A stretch of 64,000 nt of DNA from Aphrocallistes beatrix (taxonomy: Eukaryota; Porifera; Hexactinellida; Sceptrulophora; Aphrocallistidae). Location: positions 6,634,001-6,698,000 of the forward strand of contig OY725490.1 of assembly GCA_963281255.1 (NCBI GenBank), given 5' to 3'. The notes beneath the pieces were generated by a model. It worked only from the letters and a program-made list of their open reading frames with translations, was not told the origin of the DNA and ran no database searches. Each line of letters starts with the position of its first letter. Position 1 is the stretch's first letter. Positions 1 through 9,500 of the stretch are shown here, in pieces. The position numbers were made by a program, and so were the translations under genes.

Positions 1-1002
1 ACTGATGTGAGTAAATTTCCGAGGCCCAGATTTGCTAGTGAGTACGGCTATCAAAGCTACCCTTCCCTCTACACACTTCATGACGTCATCAACGATTCTT
101 CCGACCTAGATAACGATTCCCCACTGATGTTACACCGTCAGCATCATCCTAATGGTAACCCCCAACTTGAGGCACAAGTTGGTATGCATTTTCTCTTGCC
201 TAATAACACAGACAAAGCGGCTAGGTTTGGTAACTTTGTTTATCTAACACAAATTGTGCAAGGAATTTGCATGCAAGCGCAAACTGAACATTATCGCAGG
301 ATTAAGGATGAGGTGGGGCATACAATGGGAACGCTTTACTGGCAGTTAAATGACATTTGGCAAGGACAGAGTTGGGCTTCCATCGAGTATAGTGGAAGGT
401 GGAAGATACTTCACTATTTAGTGAAACGTTTCTACGCACCTATGATGGTTTCAGGATACCATGTCAAGAATGATTTCTATCTCTATGTGATAAATGATCA
501 GTATCTTGATTTCAACGTTAGTGCAGATCTCTCAGTCATGCGATGGAGTGGTGAAGTTGTTTCGGATGATAGCAGATTGGTCCCTGTTAAGTCATACACT
601 TCTACTCGCGTTTTAACTTATTCAAACTTAACCGAAAAATGTCCGCTACAAGAGTGTTTTGTCTATATGGAACTTCTTGATTTCTCAAACAACGATGTTT
701 TAGCTAAAAATTTCTACTTTCCAGTGCCTTTCAAGGATGTTTCTTTGCCAAAGGCTCAAGTTAAAGTTGAGAAGTGTTCTCAAGCCGGTGAAAAGGAGTT
801 TAATATATCCGTATCAGCTACAAAGTTAGCACTCTATGTGTTTCTAGAGACCAGTTTCCCTGGTTATTTCAGCGATAATGCTCTGATCATGAAACATGAG
901 ATTGTTCATGTTGTGTTCTATGCATGGGCGGATGTGAACGAAGAGAATCTCTGTTCTTCCATCACAGTCAGAAGTGTTGCTAGTGTTTACACAGATAATT
1001 AA
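1..1002 (+). CDS. MANBA: Beta-mannosidase, C-terminal part (runs off left edge)
   Basis: The frame is open from base 1, so the gene starts outside the window; 333 C-terminal residues are visible. Beta-mannosidase is a lysosomal GH2 glycosidase that removes terminal beta-linked mannose from N-glycan fragments. The visible part opens with FPRPRFASEYGYQS, the family block whose SEYG glutamate (visible residue 14) is the known GH2 nucleophile site. GTLYWQLNDIWQ and the following SWASIEYSGRWK block match the conserved end of the TIM barrel, and the rest fits the C-terminal beta-sandwich domains. No intron is seen. The stop at 1000-1002 is followed by about 250 bp before TDP1. The family call is secure; N-terminal features such as a signal peptide cannot be judged. 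Confidence 0.9.
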   Translation, partial: TDVSKFPRPRFASEYGYQSYPSLYTLHDVINDSSDLDNDSPLMLHRQHHPNGNPQLEAQVGMHFLLPNNTDKAARFGNFVYLTQIVQGICMQAQTEHYRRIKDEVGHTMGTLYWQLNDIWQGQSWASIEYSGRWKILHYLVKRFYAPMMVSGYHVKNDFYLYVINDQYLDFNVSADLSVMRWSGEVVSDDSRLVPVKSYTSTRVLTYSNLTEKCPLQECFVYMELLDFSNNDVLAKNFYFPVPFKDVSLPKAQVKVEKCSQAGEKEFNISVSATKLALYVFLETSFPGYFSDNALIMKHEIVHVVFYAWADVNEENLCSSITVRSVASVYTDN

Positions 1003-1096
1003 ATTCTACGAATAATGGATTATTTATTATAATTGTGCATAAGGTGATTTTTTCATTACGTCTTTATTTTTGTTTATTACATTCAAAATTCTATTG

Positions 1097-1179
1097 CAGG
1101 GCCTTAGCCACTGATACCTACGGCTGGTCTGGTTTATTTATTCGAATTTTGTTCAAATTGGTGGCTACGGCCTCCATTG
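1097..1179. repeat. Possible short foldback element upstream of TDP1
   Basis: The left end CAGGGCCTTAGCCAC and the reverse complement of the right end (GGAGGCCGTAGCCAC) pair imperfectly around about 50 bp. The ends resemble those of the hAT-type MITE at 11841 (CAGAGGCGTAGCCAG). I could not find a clear target duplication, so this may be a decayed copy or chance. Confidence 0.3.
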
Positions 1180-1249
1180 TTAGGCGCCATTGAAGCACAG
1201 TTTGTTTGTTTGTTTGTTTTTAGTTGCATACCTAGATATTATCATTGTT

Positions 1250-2965
1250 ATGGCATCATCACGAACACCTTGTCAATACGGAGAAAATTGTTACCGGAAA
1301 AACCCAGCACACTTCTTGGAATTCACACATCCAGAAGGAAATGATAAAAGACTAATTAACCATTCTAAGATAAAGTCGCAAATAAAACGAGATAGCGGTG
1401 AATTCGAATTAGATCATAGAGAATATCCTAAAAAAGTAAAAGATTCTCCTTCAAACAGTTATGCTAAACCTCTAGATGAAGGAATCGGATTTTCAGATCG
1501 ATCACCCACTCCTGAATTTGAACTCAACTACTCAACATCGCCAGGCAGTTCAATCTCTCCAAATTTAAATACTTCTACCACTTCAACTGAAACCAAATCA
1601 ACCCTAACACTCCCTTCTTCCTATCAAGACTCGAATAGTCACACATTCATATTTACAACAGTGGATGGGATAGATGATGAATACAACGAATACCCTAAAG
1701 CAGTCTCATTAAAACACATTCTCTCTTCAGATTTCGGAGACCTCAATGCTCTTATTCTATTCAGTTACATGGTAGACATGCACTGGATATTAGAACAACT
1801 CCCTAGGTTGAAACGTTCCATTCCAATCTTAATGGTGGTACAATTCGACTCTTTATCACAACTCCAAGATATAAGGATTCGATTCTCAAGATTTCCTAAC
1901 ATCAAGTTCCTTAGACCCCATTTACCCATTCCTTTCGGCACCCATCACTCTAAAATGTTACTTTTGTTCTATGCTGATGGAATGAGGGTGATTGTAACTA
2001 CTGCGAATTTCATTCCTGTTGATTGGGCAATGAAAACGCAGGGAGTTTGGATCAGTCCCTACTTCCCTCTGTTGGAAAGTAAGATAGAAACATCTTCCAA
2101 CTTCCAGAATGATTTAGTTGAGTATTTGCAAGCTTACCAAGATAGAATGTTTGATTTCTCAATTGAAAAGATTCTCAAACATGAAATGACAAACGTCTCC
2201 ATTCGATTGGTAGCATCGGTACCAGGGTACCATAAGGGGGAGCATAAGTACAAATGGGGACATATGAAAATGAGAGGGATTTTAGAAAAAATGGCATCGA
2301 GTATGGCACATGTTACGACGGATTGGCCCTTCATAGGACAGTGTTCGAGTATTGGATCTTTGGGAAAGTCGCCCGAGATGTGGCTTGAGAGTGAATGGAA
2401 GTCTAGTTTCACCTCTTCCTCACCCAAAACTCCTCTATCCATGGTCTTCCCCACTGTAGAGAACGTCCGGACGAGTTTGGAAGGCTACAGTGCGGGGAAG
2501 TCGATTCCTTACTGCTCAAAGACTTGCAAAAATCAACTCTACCTCACTCGATATTTCCATCAATGGAAGAGTGAGCGAAACGGTAGATCTCGCGCTTCTC
2601 CACACATCAAATCATACTTACGGTGCTCTCCGGACTTCTCCTCGTTAGCCTGGTTACTCCTCACCTCGGCAAACCTGTCAAAAGCCGCGTGGGGATCGCT
2701 ACAGAAGAACGATACACAATTGATGGTTCGCTCTTATGAGATCGGAGTTCTATTTCTGCCACAAGACCAAATGCCACCACGAGATGTGTACCCGGTATCA
2801 GAACCCAAAGACGACATATCTCTCTATTACGATAGAAAGAATCGAATTCAACTGCCTTTCGATCTTCCTTTGATGGAATATTCTACTTGCGATGAACCAT
2901 GGATTATAGATTTCTCCTACTCCAACCCTGATATCCATGGTAAAAAACACGGCACACGATACTGA
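1250..2965 (+). CDS. TDP1: Tyrosyl-DNA phosphodiesterase 1 with N-terminal PBZ zinc finger
   Basis: 571 aa, single exon. TDP1 hydrolyses the bond between a stalled topoisomerase I tyrosine and the 3' end of DNA, in the nucleus. Both HxK motifs of this phospholipase D-like family are intact: H233/K235 in GTHHSKM and H452/K454 in SPHIKSY, each followed by its expected Asn-containing stretch (TTANF and TSANLSKAAWG). Residues 8-27 form C-x5-C-x6-H-x5-H within CQYGENCYRKNPAHFLEFTH, a textbook PBZ poly(ADP-ribose)-binding finger, which the human enzyme lacks. I start at the ATG at 1250, just before the finger; the frame is open upstream only through a TTG and a (TTTG)n run. A pyrimidine-rich TTTTTAG at about 1217-1223 could be a 5'-UTR splice acceptor. 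Confidence 0.93.
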   Translation: MASSRTPCQYGENCYRKNPAHFLEFTHPEGNDKRLINHSKIKSQIKRDSGEFELDHREYPKKVKDSPSNSYAKPLDEGIGFSDRSPTPEFELNYSTSPGSSISPNLNTSTTSTETKSTLTLPSSYQDSNSHTFIFTTVDGIDDEYNEYPKAVSLKHILSSDFGDLNALILFSYMVDMHWILEQLPRLKRSIPILMVVQFDSLSQLQDIRIRFSRFPNIKFLRPHLPIPFGTHHSKMLLLFYADGMRVIVTTANFIPVDWAMKTQGVWISPYFPLLESKIETSSNFQNDLVEYLQAYQDRMFDFSIEKILKHEMTNVSIRLVASVPGYHKGEHKYKWGHMKMRGILEKMASSMAHVTTDWPFIGQCSSIGSLGKSPEMWLESEWKSSFTSSSPKTPLSMVFPTVENVRTSLEGYSAGKSIPYCSKTCKNQLYLTRYFHQWKSERNGRSRASPHIKSYLRCSPDFSSLAWLLLTSANLSKAAWGSLQKNDTQLMVRSYEIGVLFLPQDQMPPRDVYPVSEPKDDISLYYDRKNRIQLPFDLPLMEYSTCDEPWIIDFSYSNPDIHGKKHGTRY

Positions 2966-3334
2966 TGATTTTAATCACTAGCAACTTCGCGAATAGGTAG
3001 CTTGATTTCCTTGCTTGTTTAAATCTTGTTTCTATTCTTCTGTTTCTGATTTAGCATATTGATTACATATAATGGTAGTTATTAGTAGTGATTGGAATTG
3101 ATTGAATACATCATGTATGTTTATTCTTTCTCACAATTTCCTATTACTACTAAACGGAATAGTTAAAATCGTTAACACTATTTAACAATTATTCAATAGT
3201 ATTCAGATTTGGCGAATATATGACGTAGATTCATATAACTTTCTTTTTCAAACAATTACATCTTAAATTAAGTATTATTCCATTCATTGAGTGTGTATAA
3301 TTTCTTCCTTCTTGTAAGTTAAGCTGACAATGCA
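2966..3334. other. Intergenic spacer, AT-rich
   Basis: 369 bp between TDP1 and the EF-hand gene. It is AT-rich, with TAACACTATTTAACAATTATT-like tracts, and I see no coding potential, structured RNA or element ends. It presumably holds the TDP1 3' UTR and the next gene's promoter. Confidence 0.5.
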
Positions 3335-4804
3335 ATGTCTGAGTCTTGTATCTTCAATGATCCACAGCCACGCGACTTACGAATAAACCATTTCCAGCGA
3401 GCAGCAATCAGAACTTTCGGATTCGGAGAGCGACAAAACTTCACTCGCATACACGATGCAGACCAGTTCAAATCTAATACAACCACCCGACCTCTTGAAC
3501 TCAACCATGGGAGTACACTTGTCAACCAAAAGTTAACCTTTTCAGATCCTATATCAGCTGTTCAGAAGCGCACCTACACTCCTGACACCATGGATAATGC
3601 TCCGAGTCCTAAAATGCAACCAAGTCAAGTTTCTGCCTGGCTAAAGGAAAGACAGAGCTTGAGAGGAGTGTTAGATGAGAGTACTGAGTCCACCACTAAG
3701 AAGTTTTTGTTGGGAAAAGAGTGTAACCCTTTGGAAAGGCGCTATTTAGCAATTGGCGACCAGGAACACAGATCTAGTAGTATTGGTAGAGACCCTTACT
3801 CACGTATTTTAATGTTCTATCAGTATTTGATGTTCAATTTCGGGAGGAAAAGAGTTGATCTTATAAAAAAGTTCCTTTCAACACACAATCAAGCATTGAG
3901 TACGAGATTAAGGATTTTAGATACGCAAAACAAGGGTTTTATTCCGACTGAAGAGATGCGAAATATTTGTTTACAGTTCGCGAAATCTAATACAAAAGAT
4001 ACAATAAATGAAATGTTAGATTTTGTTGAAGATAACGGAAATATATTTTATAAGAACTTTCTGGCGAGTCCAAGTAGTATGTCCGACATGATGCTATATG
4101 GCAACAACAGTCCGGTTGACAAGATAGAAGAGTCTACTCCTATAATAACTAGCGATCAAGTTATCAGACAGAAGAGGGAAGAGTTTGAGAAACTCGTCCA
4201 AGTGTGTAAGAAAAACAATATCGTTCTATCCCAAAGTTCGTTAGAGAGAGCGATTTTGTTGCCAGAGACGAGAACAATGGATGATATCATGACTCATTTC
4301 TCAGGGATCTCCCTGGAGCCTCCCAGCTCCAGGCCTGGATTCCTGTACAGAGACTGGAATTCTTCTGACAGTGAAGAAGACGTGGAAGAACCTAGATCGA
4401 TACGAACCTACTTACCGAAGAGGAAGTTAGACGCGAAGAGAAAACATATATCCACTGGATATGTCCAGAATAAACCTAAGGTGGATTGCTGGTTGACTTT
4501 TGAAGATTATATTAAATTAATGCGGTTTAAGAAAGGGCCCTATGGCCACCTACCTCTTATTAACTGCAAACGCTACCTCGTGGATTCTAACGCCTTCTGG
4601 CCTGGCTCCTCTCTCGATAATCAATACTCTTACCTGCCCAACCGACCCAAATCTCTTAATCCCAATCGAGTACACTTCCAGCAGGTGGATAGGCGCTACC
4701 ACAGAGCTGATATCCCGAACAAACACGGAATCAATATTTGGCCGACGAATGAGGCCGGCTACGTACAACACGGATCTCTCGCAGATAAGCAGTGCGCTTT
4801 GTAG
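3335..4804 (+). CDS. EF-hand-like protein of uncertain family (ciliary-type candidate)
   Basis: 489 aa, one exon, ATG at 3335. I do not recognise the orthologue. A helical region around residues 150-235 contains LRILDTQNKGFIPTEEMRNI, a loop with Asp at position 1, Gly at 6, Ile at 8 and Glu at 12. That is an EF-hand loop, but positions 3 and 5 (Gln, Lys) are poor calcium ligands. The N-terminus, rich in short FGFGERQ/STLV-type motifs, and the Tyr/Pro-rich C-terminus resemble the layout of axonemal EF-hand proteins such as EFHB, but I could not align it to one. There is no signal peptide or TM segment. It lies 126 bp upstream of MUTYH on the same strand. Real gene: high confidence; name: open. 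Confidence 0.7.
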   Translation: MSESCIFNDPQPRDLRINHFQRAAIRTFGFGERQNFTRIHDADQFKSNTTTRPLELNHGSTLVNQKLTFSDPISAVQKRTYTPDTMDNAPSPKMQPSQVSAWLKERQSLRGVLDESTESTTKKFLLGKECNPLERRYLAIGDQEHRSSSIGRDPYSRILMFYQYLMFNFGRKRVDLIKKFLSTHNQALSTRLRILDTQNKGFIPTEEMRNICLQFAKSNTKDTINEMLDFVEDNGNIFYKNFLASPSSMSDMMLYGNNSPVDKIEESTPIITSDQVIRQKREEFEKLVQVCKKNNIVLSQSSLERAILLPETRTMDDIMTHFSGISLEPPSSRPGFLYRDWNSSDSEEDVEEPRSIRTYLPKRKLDAKRKHISTGYVQNKPKVDCWLTFEDYIKLMRFKKGPYGHLPLINCKRYLVDSNAFWPGSSLDNQYSYLPNRPKSLNPNRVHFQQVDRRYHRADIPNKHGINIWPTNEAGYVQHGSLADKQCAL

Positions 4805-4930
4805 CTGTTTTTATGCTTATTTTACTTACCCATGCACTCACTTATTACTATCGCAATATTATTGACTGTAATGAAATACATATAAACAAATTTCAACTTT
4901 CTGGTTGGGTTAAATTTTATTCTATTTCTA

Positions 4931-6400
4931 ATGAAGAAATGCACGAAAACCTCCCCTACCGAAGATTCATTGCATTCATTTTCTGCTGAAGAGATATGCA
5001 AAATCAGGGTGTTACTTTCCGCGTGGTATAACCTAAACAAGCGAGACATGCCGTGGAGGAACTACCGCCAATCCAACACAGATGTTAGCACTAATCAACA
5101 CGCGTACGCTGTCTGGGTATCTGAGATCATGCTACAGCAGACTCAGGTCACAACTGTGATTCCCTACTACCTCAAGTGGATGGAGTTATGGCCTAACATT
5201 GAAGCGTTAAGTGGAGCCACTGAGGAGCGAGTCAGGGAGATGTGGAGTGGGCTTGGGTACTACACCAGGGCGAAAAACTTGCTAGAAGGTGCCAGGTTTG
5301 TAATGGAGAAGTTGCATGGTGAAATCCCGAAGAAATCTTCTGACTTGAAGAAGTTAATCCCTGGTATCGGTCCGTATACCGCAGCTGCTATTGCTAGCAT
5401 CGTGTTCGGAGAGAGTGTGGGAGTTGTGGATGGGAATGTGCTCCGTGTTATTTCACGAGTAAGGGCAATAGGTGCTGAAGTGACGTCATCTCAGGTTAAG
5501 AATGTTATCCAGGAGCTTGTAGATAAGTTGGTTGATCCGGTGAACCCTGGGGATTCGAACCAGGCAATCATGGAGCTTGGAGCTACCGTGTGCACCCCCA
5601 AAACACCAAACTGTACCAACTGCCCTTTGAACTCGGAATGTACCGCTTATAGAGTTTTGAGTCAGAAGGAAACTCAGGGAAAATTGTGTACTGTCGAAAC
5701 GAAACCTCGGTTAACTAAGCATAAAATAGAATTTCCGTGTCAAAAGTCGTGCGTTCTCTGTCTTCAGAAAGACTCGGATTGGGATCAGGGACTTGGAGTT
5801 CTCAACTTCCCGAGGAAGGGAAAGAAAATTGAGGTAAAGAAGGAGTCATTTCTTGTTTGTGTTTGTGAAGTTGTTGTGAAGAAAAGTGATGTTTGCAAGT
5901 ATCTTCTAGTGAAACGACCCAGTCACGGGTTATTGGCCTCTTTTTGGGAGTTTCCCTCATTACCTGTCGGAACTTGCGAAGATAGAGAGAGTACAAGTTT
6001 GGAAAATGAGATCTTAAGTGAATTCATGAATGCATCTGCTCTCTTCCAAGATTGTATTCCTCAGTACAAAGGCTCGGTTACTCACGTTTTTTCACACTTG
6101 TCTCACAACTATTCCATCTACCTCATACGCTCAGAAATTAGTGCTGATGAATCGTACGAAAATATCAGCGATTGTTTCAAAAATATTTTCCCTAATCGTG
6201 AGATCAAATGGGCGAGCATTGAAGAAGTGGCAGATAGTGCAATATCGACAGGGATGAAGAAGGTGTTAAAAGTGGCACAGAGCAGAGAAGAAGAAGAAAA
6301 GCCTCGCTCTAAGAAGAGAGATGGTCGATTATTGGAAGATATCCCCAGTAAGCGCCAGTCCACACTTAGTCAATTTATTTCTTCCAAAAATATCGCTTAA
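4931..6400 (+). CDS. MUTYH: Adenine DNA glycosylase (MutY homologue)
   Basis: 489 aa, intronless. It removes adenine mispaired with 8-oxoguanine in base-excision repair. E65 in SEIMLQQTQV is the catalytic acid and D167 in GVVDGNVLRV the helix-hairpin-helix aspartate, with the hairpin LIPGIGPYTAAAI just before it. C221, C228, C231 and C237 (C-x6-C-x2-C-x5-C) bind the 4Fe-4S cluster. From about residue 300 the protein continues into the Nudix-like 8-oxoG recognition domain (LVKRPSHGLLASFWEFP). The tail QSTLSQFI (476-483) fits a PCNA-interacting PIP box, as at the human MUTYH C-terminus. The ATG at 4931 gives the expected spacing to the FSAEEICKIRVLLSAWY start of the catalytic domain. Confidence 0.96.
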   Translation: MKKCTKTSPTEDSLHSFSAEEICKIRVLLSAWYNLNKRDMPWRNYRQSNTDVSTNQHAYAVWVSEIMLQQTQVTTVIPYYLKWMELWPNIEALSGATEERVREMWSGLGYYTRAKNLLEGARFVMEKLHGEIPKKSSDLKKLIPGIGPYTAAAIASIVFGESVGVVDGNVLRVISRVRAIGAEVTSSQVKNVIQELVDKLVDPVNPGDSNQAIMELGATVCTPKTPNCTNCPLNSECTAYRVLSQKETQGKLCTVETKPRLTKHKIEFPCQKSCVLCLQKDSDWDQGLGVLNFPRKGKKIEVKKESFLVCVCEVVVKKSDVCKYLLVKRPSHGLLASFWEFPSLPVGTCEDRESTSLENEILSEFMNASALFQDCIPQYKGSVTHVFSHLSHNYSIYLIRSEISADESYENISDCFKNIFPNREIKWASIEEVADSAISTGMKKVLKVAQSREEEEKPRSKKRDGRLLEDIPSKRQSTLSQFISSKNIA

Positions 6401-6528
6401 ACCATTTATATTTTATTCTTAAAAAATAGTTTCGATAGAACTTTTTTATTAGAACAATTATGTTATTATATTTTACTAATTTTAAGATCTAGCTTTAACG
6501 ATTAAATTAGGGATTTTCCAAGATATAA

Positions 6529-9500
6529 ATGGAGTATTATACGTCCGAACCAGAACCATTCAACTTTTTCTTATCCAAACCACCTGAGAAAGGGAAGAAA
6601 TTATTTTTATACCAAAACGGAAAAGATAAAGCTTTTAAAACATTCGTTTACAACAGCCGAAACGTGCGAGATTTCGGTTCATTCCTAAACCAAGTGACAA
6701 CCGCAGTAGATGCGCCAGCAGCTGTCCGTAGCATCTACACGCCGCACGAAGGACATCGAGTGAGGAACTTGGATACCCTGAAAGATGGCGGGAGTTATGT
6801 TGTAGGAGGCAAAGAGGCGTTTAAACAAGTTAGGTTAGTGGTACAGCTTTAAGTCGAGTTTAGATTATTCGGTTCCTGTTTACGATGTGTTTGTAGTTAT
6901 GGAATGGGACACAGACCAAGAGTTATTTCACTCAGAAAATCACTTGACACTACGGTAATTTAGGAAATTATACAGTGGATGTTGGTTATAAGAATTATCG
7001 AGTACATTATCCAAAAGTCCTGCCTAATTTCTGCATTAGTTTACTAGATTTCAAAATTCATGATGATAGAGCCTCATATAGTGCTCACCAAAAATTGCCA
7101 GATTTCGCTAGATTCGATTGTAAACTTTTATAGCTGCTCTTTTTCATTTATTTGCAGAAAGTCTCTCAGGACTTGGTTCTTACAACAACATCCACTCCAC
7201 TGTCTTACTATTTTATTCTAAACTGTCTTAATATTTTATTCTAAACATTGCTTAGAGTTTAACCCTGCCCCCTCTGCCTCCGCTGCCAAAGCAAATCATA
7301 GCTCAAGCGCGGTTCTTAGAGAACGCCAACAAGCCAATCGTCATCACGTGAGTTCACAGACATATTACAATGCGCTACCTCGAATATCTAAAGTATACAT
7401 TGTAACTCTCCCAAAAGTATCTGTACAGTTTGTTAATGTAATTTTGAGATTCCCTCCTGCTTTTACTTTCTTTACAAATGCCACTTTCTGCAATTCGCTT
7501 GAATCTGATAAATGGGCTTCTTGTGTGGAATGTGTATCGTTTTCATCGCACACATCTATAGTTGCCAACTTGGCTGAAAAACCTCCTTGAAATTTCATAC
7601 ATATTTCACTAATCATGACGTCATTTTTGAACTTGATTATGATCGATTGATTCTCTCCTTTATCTGAGTTCCAACACGATTCTTCATCTCCGTCGATGAG
7701 GTTCTGTTTTCCAAACTGTTTCACATCTCTATTTAGTACTGAGCTAACTCTTATCTTCTCAATCAAGTGTTGAATGCTGCTTGCTTTTTCATTATCTATA
7801 AAAGCTGCCATTTTGATAAATTGCTAGAATTATGTTACAAGTCTAGCACACTGGCTTCGATATTTCCATTATAATCCATTTCATATTGGTTGTACTTAAT
7901 CCACTGATAATTACATACACAAATATATCTGAGTTAATGAATCTCGATGGCTAAGTAGCACAGATTATATTTTAGCTATTGTTTTCTAACATTCCAGAAT
8001 CTTGATCATCCTTACTACTTGTATTAGAACAGAAAAGAGAACTTTTAAATTTGTTGTGTTTCAATTGTACAGTCATTATATGGTTAACTTTATCTTTCTT
8101 TATCTTTTCCTCGTCCGTCTATTCATTCTACTTGGGGGCGAAATGTAGGTTGGGTGGGTTAGTCGTGCATAAAGTTTATTGTTTGTAATTCACACACATG
8201 TCCAATTCTAGTAGACAATTATATTCCAATTAAAATATTTTGTTGGCACCGAAGCCTGACATATATTATTTTGCGTTAATACCTAACAAGATAACCTATA
8301 AATTCCCATTCCGATCGCAAAGTTAGAATTGTGTTCAGTATTCCTTCTAAGTAAATCGATCAAAATGACCAGGACAGACTCACTTCAAATGATCAAAGTA
8401 TTCCACATCATATGCTGTATTTCCGGGTTCATCATTGGGACATGCATGATGACGTGGGGGCTCATCAACATAGACTCTCCTTACGAATTGGCTCTGTTGA
8501 TTATCGCTTCGTTTCTGATCGTGATAAATGTCTTCTATTGTGCACTGCTTGTGATTGACTATCTCCTCAAAAATCCAAGAAAAGTCCTATATGCCTGGTA
8601 CAGCTATGGAGTGTTCATCCTGTTCATCTTCACCATCAATACGATTGTATGTCTCTACCTGATTGTTCTGATATTCTCTGTCCCCAAAGCTGCATCGCTC
8701 TTAGTCTCATCGATCAGCTTAATGATTTACTTTTTCATAAAACTTTGTCTGTGCTATCTACATTCTAAATTTTTCAGTGCCCTACATATGAAAATATCAG
8801 TTGTTGATGTCCACGAAAATGCCCCTCCTTCTTACGGAGAAATCTACCCCGCGCATGACAATAACCCTGTTAACACCCAGGAACCGCCAGCTTACTTTGA
8901 AATCGTAGTTGAGAATGGGAACATTCGTCAAGGGACAGAAGTCTAATATCTCACGCAGTTAATCTTTTTCATCATTCTCTAATGTTATTTTATTCTGATA
9001 TTTCATTTGCGTTCTGATCATGTCATGTTCTTTTAACATAATTACTTATGATTTTTGTGTCAACGTTTTGATAATAAAACTTTTTATTCAATCTGTGATG
9101 ATTTAGTGTGTATCGGAATGGTGAGCTCCAACATAAAGGTAACAAAATACTCTTAACTCCGAAAGAACTTACTTCCTGGGAGCGTGTGAGTAAAATTGTT
9201 GATCAAATAAAAATATGTTTACACAATTTATTTTGGCGCTTCATAGGTGTTAGAGATAATCACGGATAAAACTGGTCTTTTCGCACCTGCAAGAAGGTGA
9301 GTTCAATTGCAATTAAAAAATTCTAATTTCAAACACAAAATATCTTGAATCGTATATGTTTAGAGTTCATACCATTGAAGGAAAGAAAATTAAATTCTTG
9401 ACAGATTTCGAGCATCAAGGAAGATATGTTGCAGTTGAATCCAACAGGTAAATGTATAATATAATATCGCATGCATATTGTTCAAATCCACTGTTCTTTT

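Noticed and set aside
5545-5575. tRNA T-arm-like GGGGATTCGAACCAGG
   Set aside because: It lies within the MUTYH coding frame (NPGDSNQ) and no cloverleaf can be built around it.
7155-7255. Extra DCDC2 exon after TTTGCAG at about 7157
   Set aside because: Phase and frame already fit by joining exon 1 to 7256; no conserved residues are encoded.
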